Assembly: GCA_030647435.1 (NCBI GenBank)
Contig: JAUSJX010000006.1
Location: 40,318 to 104,317, forward strand
From: Candidatus Rokuibacteriota bacterium
GTDB lineage: Bacteria > Methylomirabilota > Methylomirabilia > Rokubacteriales > CSP1-6
DNA: 64,000 nucleotides
Direction of reading: 5' to 3'
The first letter of the stretch is position 1, and each line of letters starts with the position of its first letter. Made by a program: the position numbers and the translations under genes. Shown piece by piece: positions 14,672 through 24,201 of the stretch. The notes under the pieces were generated by a model that saw only the letters and a program-made list of their open reading frames with translations, ran no database searches and was not told where the DNA came from.

Positions 14672-17600
14672 ATGCGCCTGACGATCCGGACGAAGCTCGC
14701 GGTCCTGGTGTTGGCCGTGTTGCTGCCGCTCTTGGCGGCCGCGGCCTTCAAGTTTTGGAGCGATCTGTCGGAGGGCCGCCGCCTGGCCCACCAGAACCAG
14801 CTCGACGTGGCACGCCTCGTCGCCGCCCAGCTCGACGAGGTGTTGAGCGGTGAGACCGAGAGCCTCCTCGCGCTCGCCAGTTTTCGGACGCTCGACCGTA
14901 TCCAGGACTCCGACCTCGAGGCCCTCGCCGTCCGCGTCCGGGTGCAGCACCCCTTCATGCATCGCTTCGTCGCCGCCGGCGTCGACGGGCGCGTGCTGGC
15001 CGCGAGCGGCCCGCGCGTGCCCGAGGCGACATTCATCGCCCGAGATGTCCTCGACGCGGTCTTGCGGCGGGGCGAGCCGGAGGTGACGGCACCGCAGAGG
15101 AGTTCCACGGACCAGCGGCAGGTGGTGCTCCTGATGGTCCCCGTTCAGGACCGCCGGGGCAGGATCGTCGGGGTCGTCGGCGCCGGGATCGACCTCGAGA
15201 CCCTCTCTCGCTATCTCACCGCGCTGCCGCTCAGCCGTGGGCAGTCGGTCGCCATCGTGGCCCCCGGCGGCGCCGTCCTGGCCCGCTCGGCCAGCCCGGA
15301 CAAGTTCTTCGATCGCCACCTGGGCGGTGTTCCCGAGGCGGGGCCGCTGCTCCGCCGGACCAGCGGCACGGCCGAGTGGACTTCGCCGAGCGGCGCGCCT
15401 CACCTGGCCGGCGCGGCCGGAATGGACAGGGCAGCGTGGCTCGTCATGGCCGCGGTCCCGAGCCGCGTCGCCTACTCGCCCGCGGCCGGTCGGTTCAAGC
15501 GTGACCTGCTCGGCCTCGGCGCGGCCACGATGGTGGCGCTCCTGGTCGCCTGGCTCATCGGCAACCGGATGCACGGCTCCGTGCGCGCGCTCATCCGCGG
15601 CACCCGCGACCTCGAGTCGGCGCAAGGGCCGCCCATCACGGTGTCCACGGGGGACGAGCTGGCGGAGCTCGCCGAGCATTTCAACCGCGCCCTGCAAGCG
15701 CGGCGGCAGGCCCAGATGGAGCTCGACGCGCGCCAGCGGCGCCTTCGCGCGCTGGCCGACGTCAACGCGGCGCTCTCGCAGCAGCTCGACCTCGAGCCGC
15801 TCCTGAAGCAGATTACGCTCGCCCTCGCCCAGCTGACCGGCGCGCGCAACGTGGTCTTCTGGGAGGTGGACGCCGCGCGCGGGTGTCTGGTGCGCCGCGC
15901 CTGGTCATCCGACCCGTCCATCTCCGCCGACGATCTGCCGTCGGCGCTGCCGTTCGACAAGGGGGGCACGGGCTGGGTTGCCAGCCACCGGCAGGCTCTG
16001 TTCATCGAGGACGTCACGCGCGACCCGCGCATCCAGTCCCAGCAGTGGGCGGCCGCGCACGGGCTCTTTTCCTTCGTCGGCGTCCCGGTCGTGTCGGGCG
16101 ACGATCTCCTCGGCGTGCTGACCCTCAACCTGCCCCGCGAGGACCTGCCGGCCGAGGACGACCGCGAGATCCTGACGTCCTTCGCCTCGCAGGCCGCCGT
16201 GGCCGTGCGCAACGCGCGGCTCTTCGCCGAGGCGACGCGCCGCCGCCGGGAGGCCGAGGAGCTGGCGGACGGCGCCCGCATGCTCACCGAGAGCCTCGAC
16301 ATCTCCGAGGTCGCCGACCGGGTCGTGAAGAGCGTCCTGCCCATCTTCGGGGTGGACTCGGCAGGCCTGCGCCTCCTGCGCCCCGACGGGACGCTCGAGG
16401 CCATCGCCTGGACGGGCCCGGCGGCGGCCCACTTCAAGCCCGGCCACGTGATCGAGCCCGGCATCGGCCTCGCGGTCCGCGTGATCGCCGAGGGGCGGGC
16501 CGTCTCCACAAGCGATATCTTCGCGGACCCGGCGCTGGCGCTGACCGACGACCTCAGGTTGCGGCTCGAGCAGTCCGGCACGCGCGCGCTCCTGGCAGTG
16601 CCGCTCCGCGCCAAGGGGGAGTTGATCGGGGTCCTGCTCATCGCCTCCGGCGTCGTCCGCGAATTCTCCGACGCCGACGCGGCGCTCCTGCAGGCCTTCG
16701 CGGACCAGGCAGCGCTGGCGATGGAGAACGCGCGGCTCTACGGCGAGGCGACGCGGCGTCAGCACGAAGCCGAGGAGATCGCGCGCGTCGCCCAGACGCT
16801 CACGGGCAGCCTGGACGTCAGCGACATCGCCCAGCGGATCGTCGGCAGCGTCCTGCCGGTCCTCCGCGGCCGCTCCTCGGGCTTCCGTCTCGTCCAGCCC
16901 GACGGCTCGCTGATGGTGATCGCACAGGGACAGGCCGGCGGGGTCCACGCTCCCTACGGCCACGTCGTGCCGGCCGGCTACGGCGTCACGGGCCGGGCTG
17001 TGGCCGATGGGCTCCCGGTCGTGACGGCCGACGTGCTGCACGACTCGCGCATCCTCCTGACCGAGGAGATGCGCAGCCGGGCGGAAACCTCCGGCCTCGG
17101 CGCGTTCCTGACCGTGCCGCTCCGCGTCGAGGGCCGGGTCATCGGGGCGCTCTCCATCGCGGATCGGACGGGCCGGCGCTTCACGGACGTCGAGACGGCG
17201 CTGCTCCAGACCTTCGCGGACCAGGCCGCGCTGGCGCTCGACCACGCGCGCCTGTACGAGCAGACGCGTCAGCGGCTGCGCCATGTCGAAAGCATCCGCG
17301 AAGTCGTCGAACAGATCCTCGTGCCGTTCACCCTCGAGGAGCGGCTGAACCTGATCGCCCGCAACGCGGCGGAGATGTTCGACGCCGACCTGGCCCTGGT
17401 CGGCTTGCGGGCCGAAGGCGAGGATCGCCTGGTCATTCGCGCGGGCCACCGGCTCGTCGCGGGAGAGCTCGGGCAGTCCATCGCGATGGGCGAGGGGGCG
17501 TTGGGGCTGGCGGCGGCGAAGCGCGAGGGCGTGCTGGTCAACGACTACGCCTCGTGGTCGGGGCGCATGCGCCGCATGCTCACGCCGGAGCGCCGCGACC

Positions 17601-18952
17601 TGCTCGGGGCGACGATCGCCTATCCGCTGATGATCCGCGGGGAAGTCATCGGCGCGCTGTCGGTCGCCTACCTCGGGAAGGAGGAGCGCCGCTTCGTCCC
17701 CGACGACCTGGACCGGCTGGCGACGCTGGCGGCGCCCGCGGCGCTAGCCATCGAGCACAGCCGCCTCTACGACGAGCTGGCCTCGCGCGTCCGCCAGCTG
17801 CAGGAGACGCAGGCGCAGCTGGTGCAGGCGGGCAAGCTGTCCGCCGTCGGCCAGCTCGTCTCGGGCGTCGCCCACGAGCTCAACAATCCGCTGTCCGTCG
17901 TCATCGGCTACGGCCAGCTGCTGAAGGGCAAGCCGCTGCCCGCCGATGTCCGCGGCCCCCTCGAGATGATGGTGGCGCAGGGCGAGCGCATGGCGAAGAT
18001 CGTCCAGGGCCTGCTGCTCTTCTCGCGCCAGCGCAAGCCCGAGCGCGCCCCCGTGGACCTGCCGGCCGTCATCGAGCAGACCATGACGCTGCGCGCGACG
18101 CGGCTGCGTCTCTCGGGTATCCGCTTCGAGCTCGACCACGCCCCCGGCGTGCCGCCCGCGGAAGGCGACGTGCACCAGCTCCAGCAGGTGTTCCTGAATC
18201 TCCTGCTCAACGCGGAGCACGCCATCATGACGGGCGGCGCGGGCGACACGATCCGCGTCCGGGCCCGCGAGCGGACGGAGAGCGGCCGGTCGTGGGTGGT
18301 GGTCGAGTTCGAGGACAACGGCTCCGGCATCGCGCCCGAGGTCATGCCGCGCATCTTCGAGCCCTTCTTCACGACGAAGAAGGTGGGCGAGGGGACGGGG
18401 CTCGGGCTCTCCGTGTCCTACGGCATCGTCCAGCAGCACGGCGGGCGGCTCACCGTCGAGAGTGTGCCCGGCCGCACCGTGTTCACCGTCGAGCTGCCGT
18501 CCGCCGCGCAGGCCGAGCCGGCGCGCCAGACGGTCTCGCCGCTCCAGGCCGGCGTGTACGGCTTCGGCCGGCGCGCCCTCGTCGTGGACGACGAGCCCGG
18601 CATGGTGGACCTCGTGATGGCGCTGTTGAAGGACACGGGCTGGCAGGTGGAGGTTGCCTCCACCGGGCGCTCGGCCCTCGAGCGCGTGCGCGCGGCCCGC
18701 TTCGACGTCGTGCTCACGGACATCCGGATGCCGGACGGCAGCGGCGAGGACTTCTACCGCGCGGTGGTTCGCGAGCAGCCCGCTTTGGCGAAGCGCTTCG
18801 TCTTCATGACGGGGGATACCGCCAACCCGTCGGCGTGGCAGTTCCTGGAGGCCGAGCAGGTGCCGGTGCTCGAGAAGCCGTTCACGGCCGACAGCCTCTT
18901 CCGGGTGCTGGAGCAGGTAACCACCTTGACTTCGCGCGGGGCTTTCGAGTAG
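14672..18952 (+). CDS. hybrid sensor histidine kinase with Cache-like sensor, HAMP, four GAF domains and receiver
   Basis: A 1426-residue membrane kinase. An N-terminal helix (LAVLVLAVLLPLLAAAA) precedes a periplasmic Cache-like domain (~35-275), a second helix (~285) and HAMP (~300-355). Four tandem GAF domains follow at ~356-520, 523-690, 690-865 and 866-1050. HisKA has the phospho-His in GVAHELNNPLSVV (~1068), the ATPase shows EDNGSGIAP and GTGLGLSVS, and a C-terminal receiver has VVDDEPG, the phospho-Asp in LTDIRMPD, and EKPF. ATG 14672 is chosen because it begins directly before the membrane helix; an upstream in-frame ATG would overlap the divergent permease. HU follows 12 bp later. The stimulus and output are unknown. 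Confidence 0.93.
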   Translation: MRLTIRTKLAVLVLAVLLPLLAAAAFKFWSDLSEGRRLAHQNQLDVARLVAAQLDEVLSGETESLLALASFRTLDRIQDSDLEALAVRVRVQHPFMHRFVAAGVDGRVLAASGPRVPEATFIARDVLDAVLRRGEPEVTAPQRSSTDQRQVVLLMVPVQDRRGRIVGVVGAGIDLETLSRYLTALPLSRGQSVAIVAPGGAVLARSASPDKFFDRHLGGVPEAGPLLRRTSGTAEWTSPSGAPHLAGAAGMDRAAWLVMAAVPSRVAYSPAAGRFKRDLLGLGAATMVALLVAWLIGNRMHGSVRALIRGTRDLESAQGPPITVSTGDELAELAEHFNRALQARRQAQMELDARQRRLRALADVNAALSQQLDLEPLLKQITLALAQLTGARNVVFWEVDAARGCLVRRAWSSDPSISADDLPSALPFDKGGTGWVASHRQALFIEDVTRDPRIQSQQWAAAHGLFSFVGVPVVSGDDLLGVLTLNLPREDLPAEDDREILTSFASQAAVAVRNARLFAEATRRRREAEELADGARMLTESLDISEVADRVVKSVLPIFGVDSAGLRLLRPDGTLEAIAWTGPAAAHFKPGHVIEPGIGLAVRVIAEGRAVSTSDIFADPALALTDDLRLRLEQSGTRALLAVPLRAKGELIGVLLIASGVVREFSDADAALLQAFADQAALAMENARLYGEATRRQHEAEEIARVAQTLTGSLDVSDIAQRIVGSVLPVLRGRSSGFRLVQPDGSLMVIAQGQAGGVHAPYGHVVPAGYGVTGRAVADGLPVVTADVLHDSRILLTEEMRSRAETSGLGAFLTVPLRVEGRVIGALSIADRTGRRFTDVETALLQTFADQAALALDHARLYEQTRQRLRHVESIREVVEQILVPFTLEERLNLIARNAAEMFDADLALVGLRAEGEDRLVIRAGHRLVAGELGQSIAMGEGALGLAAAKREGVLVNDYASWSGRMRRMLTPERRDLLGATIAYPLMIRGEVIGALSVAYLGKEERRFVPDDLDRLATLAAPAALAIEHSRLYDELASRVRQLQETQAQLVQAGKLSAVGQLVSGVAHELNNPLSVVIGYGQLLKGKPLPADVRGPLEMMVAQGERMAKIVQGLLLFSRQRKPERAPVDLPAVIEQTMTLRATRLRLSGIRFELDHAPGVPPAEGDVHQLQQVFLNLLLNAEHAIMTGGAGDTIRVRARERTESGRSWVVVEFEDNGSGIAPEVMPRIFEPFFTTKKVGEGTGLGLSVSYGIVQQHGGRLTVESVPGRTVFTVELPSAAQAEPARQTVSPLQAGVYGFGRRALVVDDEPGMVDLVMALLKDTGWQVEVASTGRSALERVRAARFDVVLTDIRMPDGSGEDFYRAVVREQPALAKRFVFMTGDTANPSAWQFLEAEQVPVLEKPFTADSLFRVLEQVTTLTSRGAFE

Positions 18953-18964
18953 AGAGGGAGGGCC

Positions 18965-19237
18965 ATGACCAAAGCCGATCTGGTGTCCGCCATGGCCAAG
19001 GCCTCTGGCGGGAGCAAGGTGTCGGCCGAGCGGGCGCTGGACGCCTTCTTCGTGAGCGTCTTCGACGCGCTCAAGAGGGGCCGCCGCGTCACGATCGGCG
19101 GCTTCGGCACCTTCATGGTCAGCAAGCGCGCCGAGCGCAACGGCCGGAACCCGCGCACGGGCACGGCCATCAAGATCCCAGCCACGCGCGTGCCCCGCTT
19201 CAAGTCGAGCCGCTCGCTGAAGTCCGCCGTTCTCTAG
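18965..19237 (+). CDS. HU/IHF-family DNA-binding protein
   Basis: A 90-residue histone-like protein with MTKADLVSAMAKASG, VTIGGFGTF and the DNA-grasping arm RNGRNPRTGTAIKIPA. HU proteins bend and compact DNA. GAGAGGGAGGGCC precedes the ATG, 12 bp after the histidine kinase stop, so it is probably cotranscribed. The 125-bp hairpin that follows probably ends the transcript. Confidence 0.95.
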   Translation: MTKADLVSAMAKASGGSKVSAERALDAFFVSVFDALKRGRRVTIGGFGTFMVSKRAERNGRNPRTGTAIKIPATRVPRFKSSRSLKSAVL

Positions 19238-19362
19238 CAGGCGGCTGAAAAAGGCCCATCTGCTTCGTTGACGCCCTCGGCCACACGCTCAACGTACGGG
19301 GAGTACGCCTCGCGTGCGGCCGTCGGGCGCCGCCTCGCATCTGGACCTTTTTGAGCCGCCTG
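19238..19362. repeat. 125-bp imperfect palindromic intergenic repeat
   Basis: CAGGCGGCTGAAAAAGG at the left end pairs with the complement of CCTTTTTGAGCCGCCTG at the right end, and the inner parts also pair (GCCCATCTGC against GCATCTGGAC). The middle holds a smaller palindromic core (CGTACGGGGAGTACG). It sits between the convergent HU and deacetylase genes and could act as a two-way terminator. Size and structure suggest a dispersed, MITE- or REP-like family. Confidence 0.75.
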
Positions 19363-19375
19363 CGGGGTGAGCGGC

Positions 19376-20179
19376 TCACGGCTCGTGGAGGCGCATGAGC
19401 CGGAAGGACTCCGCCGCTTCCAGCTCCCGCGGGGCGCCCTGCATGCGCGCCCACCCGGTGATCATCTCGGTCGGATCCCACGTGCCCATCTGGGTGCGGT
19501 GCTCCTTGAGGGCGGCGAGCTTGACCGAGAGAACCTCCGAGATGTCGATGAAGGTGTCGGGCGACTCCGAGCCGTGGATGAACACCGCCCGGACCTTGTG
19601 CGGCGCGAGCCCCTCGTCGAGAAGCTCCGGGAAGATGAGCCTCGTCTCGGCCGAGGGGAACACGGCGTCGAGGGCGGCGTCGGACGCGGCGCGATGGTCC
19701 GGATGATTCATGTACATGGCGCCGTAGTAGCGCACCGTCGGATCGCCGCACACCACCGCGTCCGGACGGTGGCGGCGGATGACCCGCGTCAGCTCCCGCC
19801 GCAGCGCGAGCGAGGGCTCGAGCGTGCCGTCCTCGTAGCCGAGGAAGACCACCTCGGAGACGCCGAGCACGCGGCAGGCCTGCCGCTGCTCCTCTTCGCG
19901 GATCGGCACGAGCGCCTCCCGCGTCATGTCCGGCGGCGTGTGCTCGTTGGAGCCGGCGCCGCCGCTGGTGATGCACACCGTGACGACATGGCTGCCTGCC
20001 CGCGCCCACTTCGCCAGCGTGCCGCCCACGGTGAACTCCTGGTCGTCCGGATGCGCGTGGATGGAGAGCACGCGGGCAGGGGCGGCCGGCTCGCGCGTAT
20101 CCGGTTTCGCCGGCACGGCGCGCTCCGGGATGCCGGGGGTGGGGGCGGGGGCGTCTTTCTCTGGCTCGGCCGGCATCAT
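19376..20179 (-). CDS. PIG-L/LmbE-family deacetylase
   Basis: The 267-residue zinc hydrolase shows the metal-binding HAHPDDQE near residue 41 and the later MNHPDHRAASDAALDAVF. Members deacetylate N-acetylglucosaminyl conjugates or similar amides. The first ~35 residues are Pro/Ala-rich and probably disordered; a later start near the core is possible. The gene is convergent with HU and separated from the molybdenum hydroxylase upstream by ~30 bp, so those two may be cotranscribed. The substrate is unknown. Confidence 0.9.
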   Translation of the reverse strand: MMPAEPEKDAPAPTPGIPERAVPAKPDTREPAAPARVLSIHAHPDDQEFTVGGTLAKWARAGSHVVTVCITSGGAGSNEHTPPDMTREALVPIREEEQRQACRVLGVSEVVFLGYEDGTLEPSLALRRELTRVIRRHRPDAVVCGDPTVRYYGAMYMNHPDHRAASDAALDAVFPSAETRLIFPELLDEGLAPHKVRAVFIHGSESPDTFIDISEVLSVKLAALKEHRTQMGTWDPTEMITGWARMQGAPRELEAAESFRLMRLHEP

Positions 20180-20208
20180 GGTCTCCAGCGTCTACTATCT
20201 ATCGGCTG

Positions 20209-22476
20209 TCAAGGGCCGACCGTGTCCCGGATCGCGGCGAACACCAGCGCGGGAGTCAGCGGAAGGACCGTGATGCCGACTCCCCGGTCGCGGAGCGCGT
20301 CACAGACGGCGTTGGCGATGGCGCCGCCCAGGCCCGGGTTGCCGCACTCGCCCAAGCCCCGGAGGCCGAGCGGGTTCGTCGTCGCCCTGACTTCCTGGTA
20401 GAAGCCGTCCACGGGCGGGACGTCCTGCGCATACGGCAGGGCGTAGTCCATGAGCGTGCCCGAGAGAAGCTGCCCGCCGGCGTCGTACTCGAGCGTTTCG
20501 TGCAGCGTGTTGCCGATGCCGAAGGCGACGCCGCCGACGAGCTGCGCGTCGACCAGGGCGGGGTTGACGGCGCGGCCGACGTCGGCGCCGATCACGACGC
20601 GCGCGAGGCGCACGGCGCCGGTCTCGATGTCCACGTCGGCGATCACCCCGACCGCGCAGCCCGCATACGTGATTTTCGGCACGTTGAACGAGGCGCCCAC
20701 GGCAAGCCGTCGCTCGGCGGCCAGCTCGCCGAGCGTCATGCGTCGCCCGGGCGCCTCAAGCGTTCCGGCGGCGTACCCGACCTCGGCCTCCGGCACGCCC
20801 CACTTGACGGCCGCCCTCGACGTCGCCTCGTCGACGAGCTTCGCCGCGGCCATGGCGACGGCATTCCCCGCCGTCACCGTGCCGCGCGAGCCGTACGTGC
20901 CGACGCCGCTCTCGACGTTGGACGTATCGGCGTGGCGGACCTCGAAGCGGTCGGCTGTCACGCCGAGGGTCTCGCCCAGGATCTGCGCGAGCACCGTCTC
21001 GAGCCCGGGCCCCATGGACGAGGCGCCGGTGTCGACGGTGAACCGCCCGTCGGCCCGTGCCTCGAGATGGGCGGTCTCGAACGGCCCGAGGCCGGTCTTC
21101 TCCACGTATACGCAGAGCCCGATCCCCCGCCGCGGCCCCGGCCGCGCGTTGTGCGCCGCCAGCGTAGCGCGCGCCCGATCGTAGTCCAGGCGGCGCAGCA
21201 GCTCGTCGAAGAGCGCCGGGTAGTCGCCCGAGTCGTAGACGGTGTTCGCGCCGAACGACTTGGTGCCGCAATCGTAGGGCATCTCGTCGGCGCGGATCAG
21301 GTTGCGCCGCCGGATCTCCGCCGGATCGAGCCCGAGCCGGGCGGCCCCGAGGTCCATCAGGCGCTCGCGGGCGAAGTTGCACTCGGGGCGCCCGGGGGAG
21401 CGGAGCGTCCCCGCCGGCGTCTTGTTGGTGACGACCGACCAGAGATCGCACGCATAGCTGGGCACGCGATACGGACCCGGGAAGAGCGCGGCGCCGAATT
21501 CCGCGGGCACCAGGGCCGCCGTTCTCACGTACGCGCCGATGTCGGCAAAGATCAGGGCCCGCAGGCCGAGGATGCGCCCGGCTCCGTCGAAGCCCATCTC
21601 GACCTGGTACTCGACCTGGCGCGCGTGGTTCGTCGCCATCAGGCTCTCGCGGCGCTCCTCGATCCACCGAACGGGGCGGCCGAGCTTCATGGCCGCGAGC
21701 GGCACCAGGATGTCCTCCGGGTAGAGCTCGCCGCGCACGCCGAATCCGCCGCCCACGTCCACCTCGGTCAGGCGAAGGGCCCCGAGCGGGATCCCGAAGA
21801 TCGGGGCCAGGATGCTCCGGTTGATGTGGATGCACTTGGTCGATCCGATGAGGTGGAGCTCGCCGCCGGCGGGATCCGGCGGCACGGCGACGAGCCCCCG
21901 CGTCTCGAGGGCCGCCGCGGTCTGCCGGGGATAGACGAACCGCTCGCGGATGACCACGGCCGCCGCGGCGAGCGCCGCGTCGACGTCGCCGACCCGCATC
22001 GCGATCACCGCGACATTGTTGGACTCGGTGCGGGGGAAGAGGAGCGGCGCGCCGGGCGCGAGCGCCCCCGCCACGGTTGCGCAGACGGGCAGGGGATCGT
22101 AGACGACGTCGATCAGCTCGAGCGCGTCCTCCGCGACGTAGCGATCATCGGCTACGACGAGGGCCACCGGCTCGCCCACGTACCGGACGACGCCGCGGGC
22201 GATCGCGGGCTGGAGATAGCGCTCGGTTCCGGGCGGCGCTCCCACGCGGTTCGGGATGACGGCGGCTTCGGGCACGTCGGCGACCGTGAGCACGGCGCGG
22301 ACACCGGGCAGCTCGAGCGCCCGCTTGGCGTCGATCCCGACCAGCCGGGCGTGGGCGTGGCGCGAGCGAAGCACCGCCGCGTGGAGCATGCCGGGCGCGC
22401 GAACGTCTGCCACGAAGTGTCCAGCTCCCGCGGCGAGCCGATCGCCGCCGATGCGGTAGTGGGAAGCGCCGATCAT
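20209..22476 (-). CDS. xanthine dehydrogenase/CO dehydrogenase-family molybdopterin-binding subunit
   Basis: A 755-residue large subunit of a molybdenum hydroxylase. It has DVGGGFGVRGELYPED (cofactor binding), GTLRSPGRPECNFARE and the region with the catalytic Glu in GLGECGNPGLGG. Such enzymes hydroxylate aldehydes, heterocycles or CO together with FAD and [2Fe-2S] subunits, neither of which is encoded here. CAGGAGGGCACG precedes ATG 22476; a longer open frame upstream has no family similarity. The active-site loop typical of true form-I CO dehydrogenase (AYRCSFR) is not present, so CO oxidation is not claimed. Confidence 0.9.
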   Translation of the reverse strand: MIGASHYRIGGDRLAAGAGHFVADVRAPGMLHAAVLRSRHAHARLVGIDAKRALELPGVRAVLTVADVPEAAVIPNRVGAPPGTERYLQPAIARGVVRYVGEPVALVVADDRYVAEDALELIDVVYDPLPVCATVAGALAPGAPLLFPRTESNNVAVIAMRVGDVDAALAAAAVVIRERFVYPRQTAAALETRGLVAVPPDPAGGELHLIGSTKCIHINRSILAPIFGIPLGALRLTEVDVGGGFGVRGELYPEDILVPLAAMKLGRPVRWIEERRESLMATNHARQVEYQVEMGFDGAGRILGLRALIFADIGAYVRTAALVPAEFGAALFPGPYRVPSYACDLWSVVTNKTPAGTLRSPGRPECNFARERLMDLGAARLGLDPAEIRRRNLIRADEMPYDCGTKSFGANTVYDSGDYPALFDELLRRLDYDRARATLAAHNARPGPRRGIGLCVYVEKTGLGPFETAHLEARADGRFTVDTGASSMGPGLETVLAQILGETLGVTADRFEVRHADTSNVESGVGTYGSRGTVTAGNAVAMAAAKLVDEATSRAAVKWGVPEAEVGYAAGTLEAPGRRMTLGELAAERRLAVGASFNVPKITYAGCAVGVIADVDIETGAVRLARVVIGADVGRAVNPALVDAQLVGGVAFGIGNTLHETLEYDAGGQLLSGTLMDYALPYAQDVPPVDGFYQEVRATTNPLGLRGLGECGNPGLGGAIANAVCDALRDRGVGITVLPLTPALVFAAIRDTVGP

Positions 22477-22584
22477 CGTGCCCTCCTGTGAGATGTGCGC
22501 CCGCTTGAGAGGTCGGCGGTGGACCGTCCGGAACCTATAGCATGGCCGCCCATGGAAGAAAAGGGGACCCGCCGAGCTTCGCGT

Positions 22585-22613
22585 TTGACGCGGCCGCCGC
22601 GATCTGGCAGGAT
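22585..22613 (+). promoter_or_regulatory. candidate promoter TTGACG-N17-CAGGAT
   Basis: TTGACG (22585-22590), 17 bp, CAGGAT (22608-22613), then CGCCGCGG; ~30 bp before the solute-binding protein start. It has the same layout as the site at 9334. Confidence 0.55.
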
Positions 22614-22644
22614 CGCCGCGGCGCCATGAAAGGGAGGCTCGGAC

Positions 22645-24201
22645 ATGAAAGGTAAACGGACGCTCGCCCTGTCTTGTCTGCTCTTGCTGTGCGTGCTCCC
22701 CGCGGGTGGCTCCGTCGCCCCGGCGTCGGCCCAAGCCAAGCCGGAGGGAGAGATGCGCTGGGCGCTGTATGTGACGCTGGCGCCGGCCTGGTTCGACCCG
22801 GGCGAGTCTGTCGTGGGCGTGATCACGCCCTTCTGGGTCCTGTACGCGCTCCACGACGCGCTCGTCAAGCCCATGCCCGGCAACCAGTTGACGCCGAGCC
22901 TGGCCGAGTCGTGGACGGTGAGCGCGGACCAGCGCGTCTACGAGTTCAAGCTGCGCGAGGGCCTCCGGTTCCACAACGGTGATCCCTTCACTGCCGAGGA
23001 CGTGAAGTTCAGCTTCCATCGGACCAGGGGCGCAGGCGCCAAGACCCTCCAGGAGAGAGTCCGGGACGTCACGATCGTGGATCCCTACCGGATCCGCTTT
23101 CAGCTGCACGAGCCCTTTCCGGATTTCATGGCCTACTACGGCACGCTGGCGACCGGGGCGGGCTGGGTCGTGCCCAAGAAGTACTTCGAGCAGGTCGGCG
23201 CCGACGGCTTCAAGAAGCACCCGATCGGCCTCGGGCCCTACAAGTTCGTGAGCAACACGCCCGGCGTCGAGCTTGTCATGGAAGCGTACGAAGGCTACTG
23301 GCGGAAAGTCCCCTCGGTGAAGCGGCTGGTCTACAAGAGCGTCCCGGAGGCCACCACCCGGATGGCCATGCTGAAGAGGGGCGAGGTGGATCTCGCGTAT
23401 CTCCTGGATGGCCCGCAGGCGCAGGATGTGAAGCGCGATTCCGTTCTCAAGCTCGCCTTCTCCGGAGGCATCGGGACTTTCTACGTGGATTTCCTCGACC
23501 AGTGGGATCCCAAGTCACCCTGGCACGACCGGCGGGTGCGGCTGGCCGCCATGCATGCCATCGACAGCCGCGCGCTGAACGAGGCGGAGAATCTCGGAGC
23601 CTCGCGGCTCACCGGCAGCATCGTGCCGAGAAAGTTCGACTTCGCGCTTCCCCTCGAACCCTACGCGTACGATCCCGCCAAGGCGAAACAGCTCCTGGCC
23701 GAGGCGGGCTACCCGAACGGCTTCGACGCCGGCGATCTGTACCCGTGGCCTCCTTATTTCTCGATGTCAGAGGCGATCGGGGGAATGCTCGGGACTGTCG
23801 GGATCAAGACGAAGCTGCGGACGATGGAGCGCGCGGCCTTCTACTCGGCGCTGGCCTCGAAGAAGCTTCACGGGCTGTGCGTCTGCATCAACGCGGTGTA
23901 CGGCAACGCCGCCTCGCGTATGGCAGAGCTCGTGCCGAGCGACGGCGCCTTCGCCTACGGCGGCTATCCCGACATCGACGCGCTCTACAAGCAGCAGGCC
24001 CGCGAGACCGACCGGAAGAAGCGCGAGGCGATCCTGCACCAGATCCAGCGGCTCCTCCACGAGCGCGTCCGCTTCGGGCCCATCTACGAGTACATCTGGC
24101 CGAGCGGTGTCGGCCCGCGTGTCGCGGAGCCCGCGCTCATGCTGATCGATCCCTACCCCTGGTCGGCGCCCCTCGAGGACGTGCGCCTCAAGAAGAACTG
24201 A
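22645..24201 (+). CDS. ABC transporter substrate-binding protein, peptide/nickel (SBP_bac_5) family
   Basis: A 518-residue periplasmic protein with a signal peptide (LALSCLLLLCVLPAGG, cleavage near ASAQA). The family block LTPSLAESWTVSADQ is followed by FKLREGLRFHNGDPFTAEDV, and RRVRLAAMHAIDSRAL marks lobe II. Family members bind oligopeptides, metals or other solutes. No permease or ATPase genes lie alongside, so it is an orphan. GGGAGGCTCGGAC precedes the ATG, and a candidate promoter lies just upstream. The divergent neighbour is the molybdenum hydroxylase. Confidence 0.94.
   Translation: MKGKRTLALSCLLLLCVLPAGGSVAPASAQAKPEGEMRWALYVTLAPAWFDPGESVVGVITPFWVLYALHDALVKPMPGNQLTPSLAESWTVSADQRVYEFKLREGLRFHNGDPFTAEDVKFSFHRTRGAGAKTLQERVRDVTIVDPYRIRFQLHEPFPDFMAYYGTLATGAGWVVPKKYFEQVGADGFKKHPIGLGPYKFVSNTPGVELVMEAYEGYWRKVPSVKRLVYKSVPEATTRMAMLKRGEVDLAYLLDGPQAQDVKRDSVLKLAFSGGIGTFYVDFLDQWDPKSPWHDRRVRLAAMHAIDSRALNEAENLGASRLTGSIVPRKFDFALPLEPYAYDPAKAKQLLAEAGYPNGFDAGDLYPWPPYFSMSEAIGGMLGTVGIKTKLRTMERAAFYSALASKKLHGLCVCINAVYGNAASRMAELVPSDGAFAYGGYPDIDALYKQQARETDRKKREAILHQIQRLLHERVRFGPIYEYIWPSGVGPRVAEPALMLIDPYPWSAPLEDVRLKKN

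Noticed and set aside
15883..19248. Plus-strand frame of 1121 codons across the histidine kinase and HU
   Set aside because: Composition is Arg/Gly/Ala-rich with no domains. The overlapping frame encodes the complete kinase, and the HU frame is separate.
20209..22476. Form-I CO dehydrogenase large subunit (coxL)
   Set aside because: The AYRCSFR active-site loop is not present and the medium and small subunits are missing, so only the broader molybdenum hydroxylase family is claimed.
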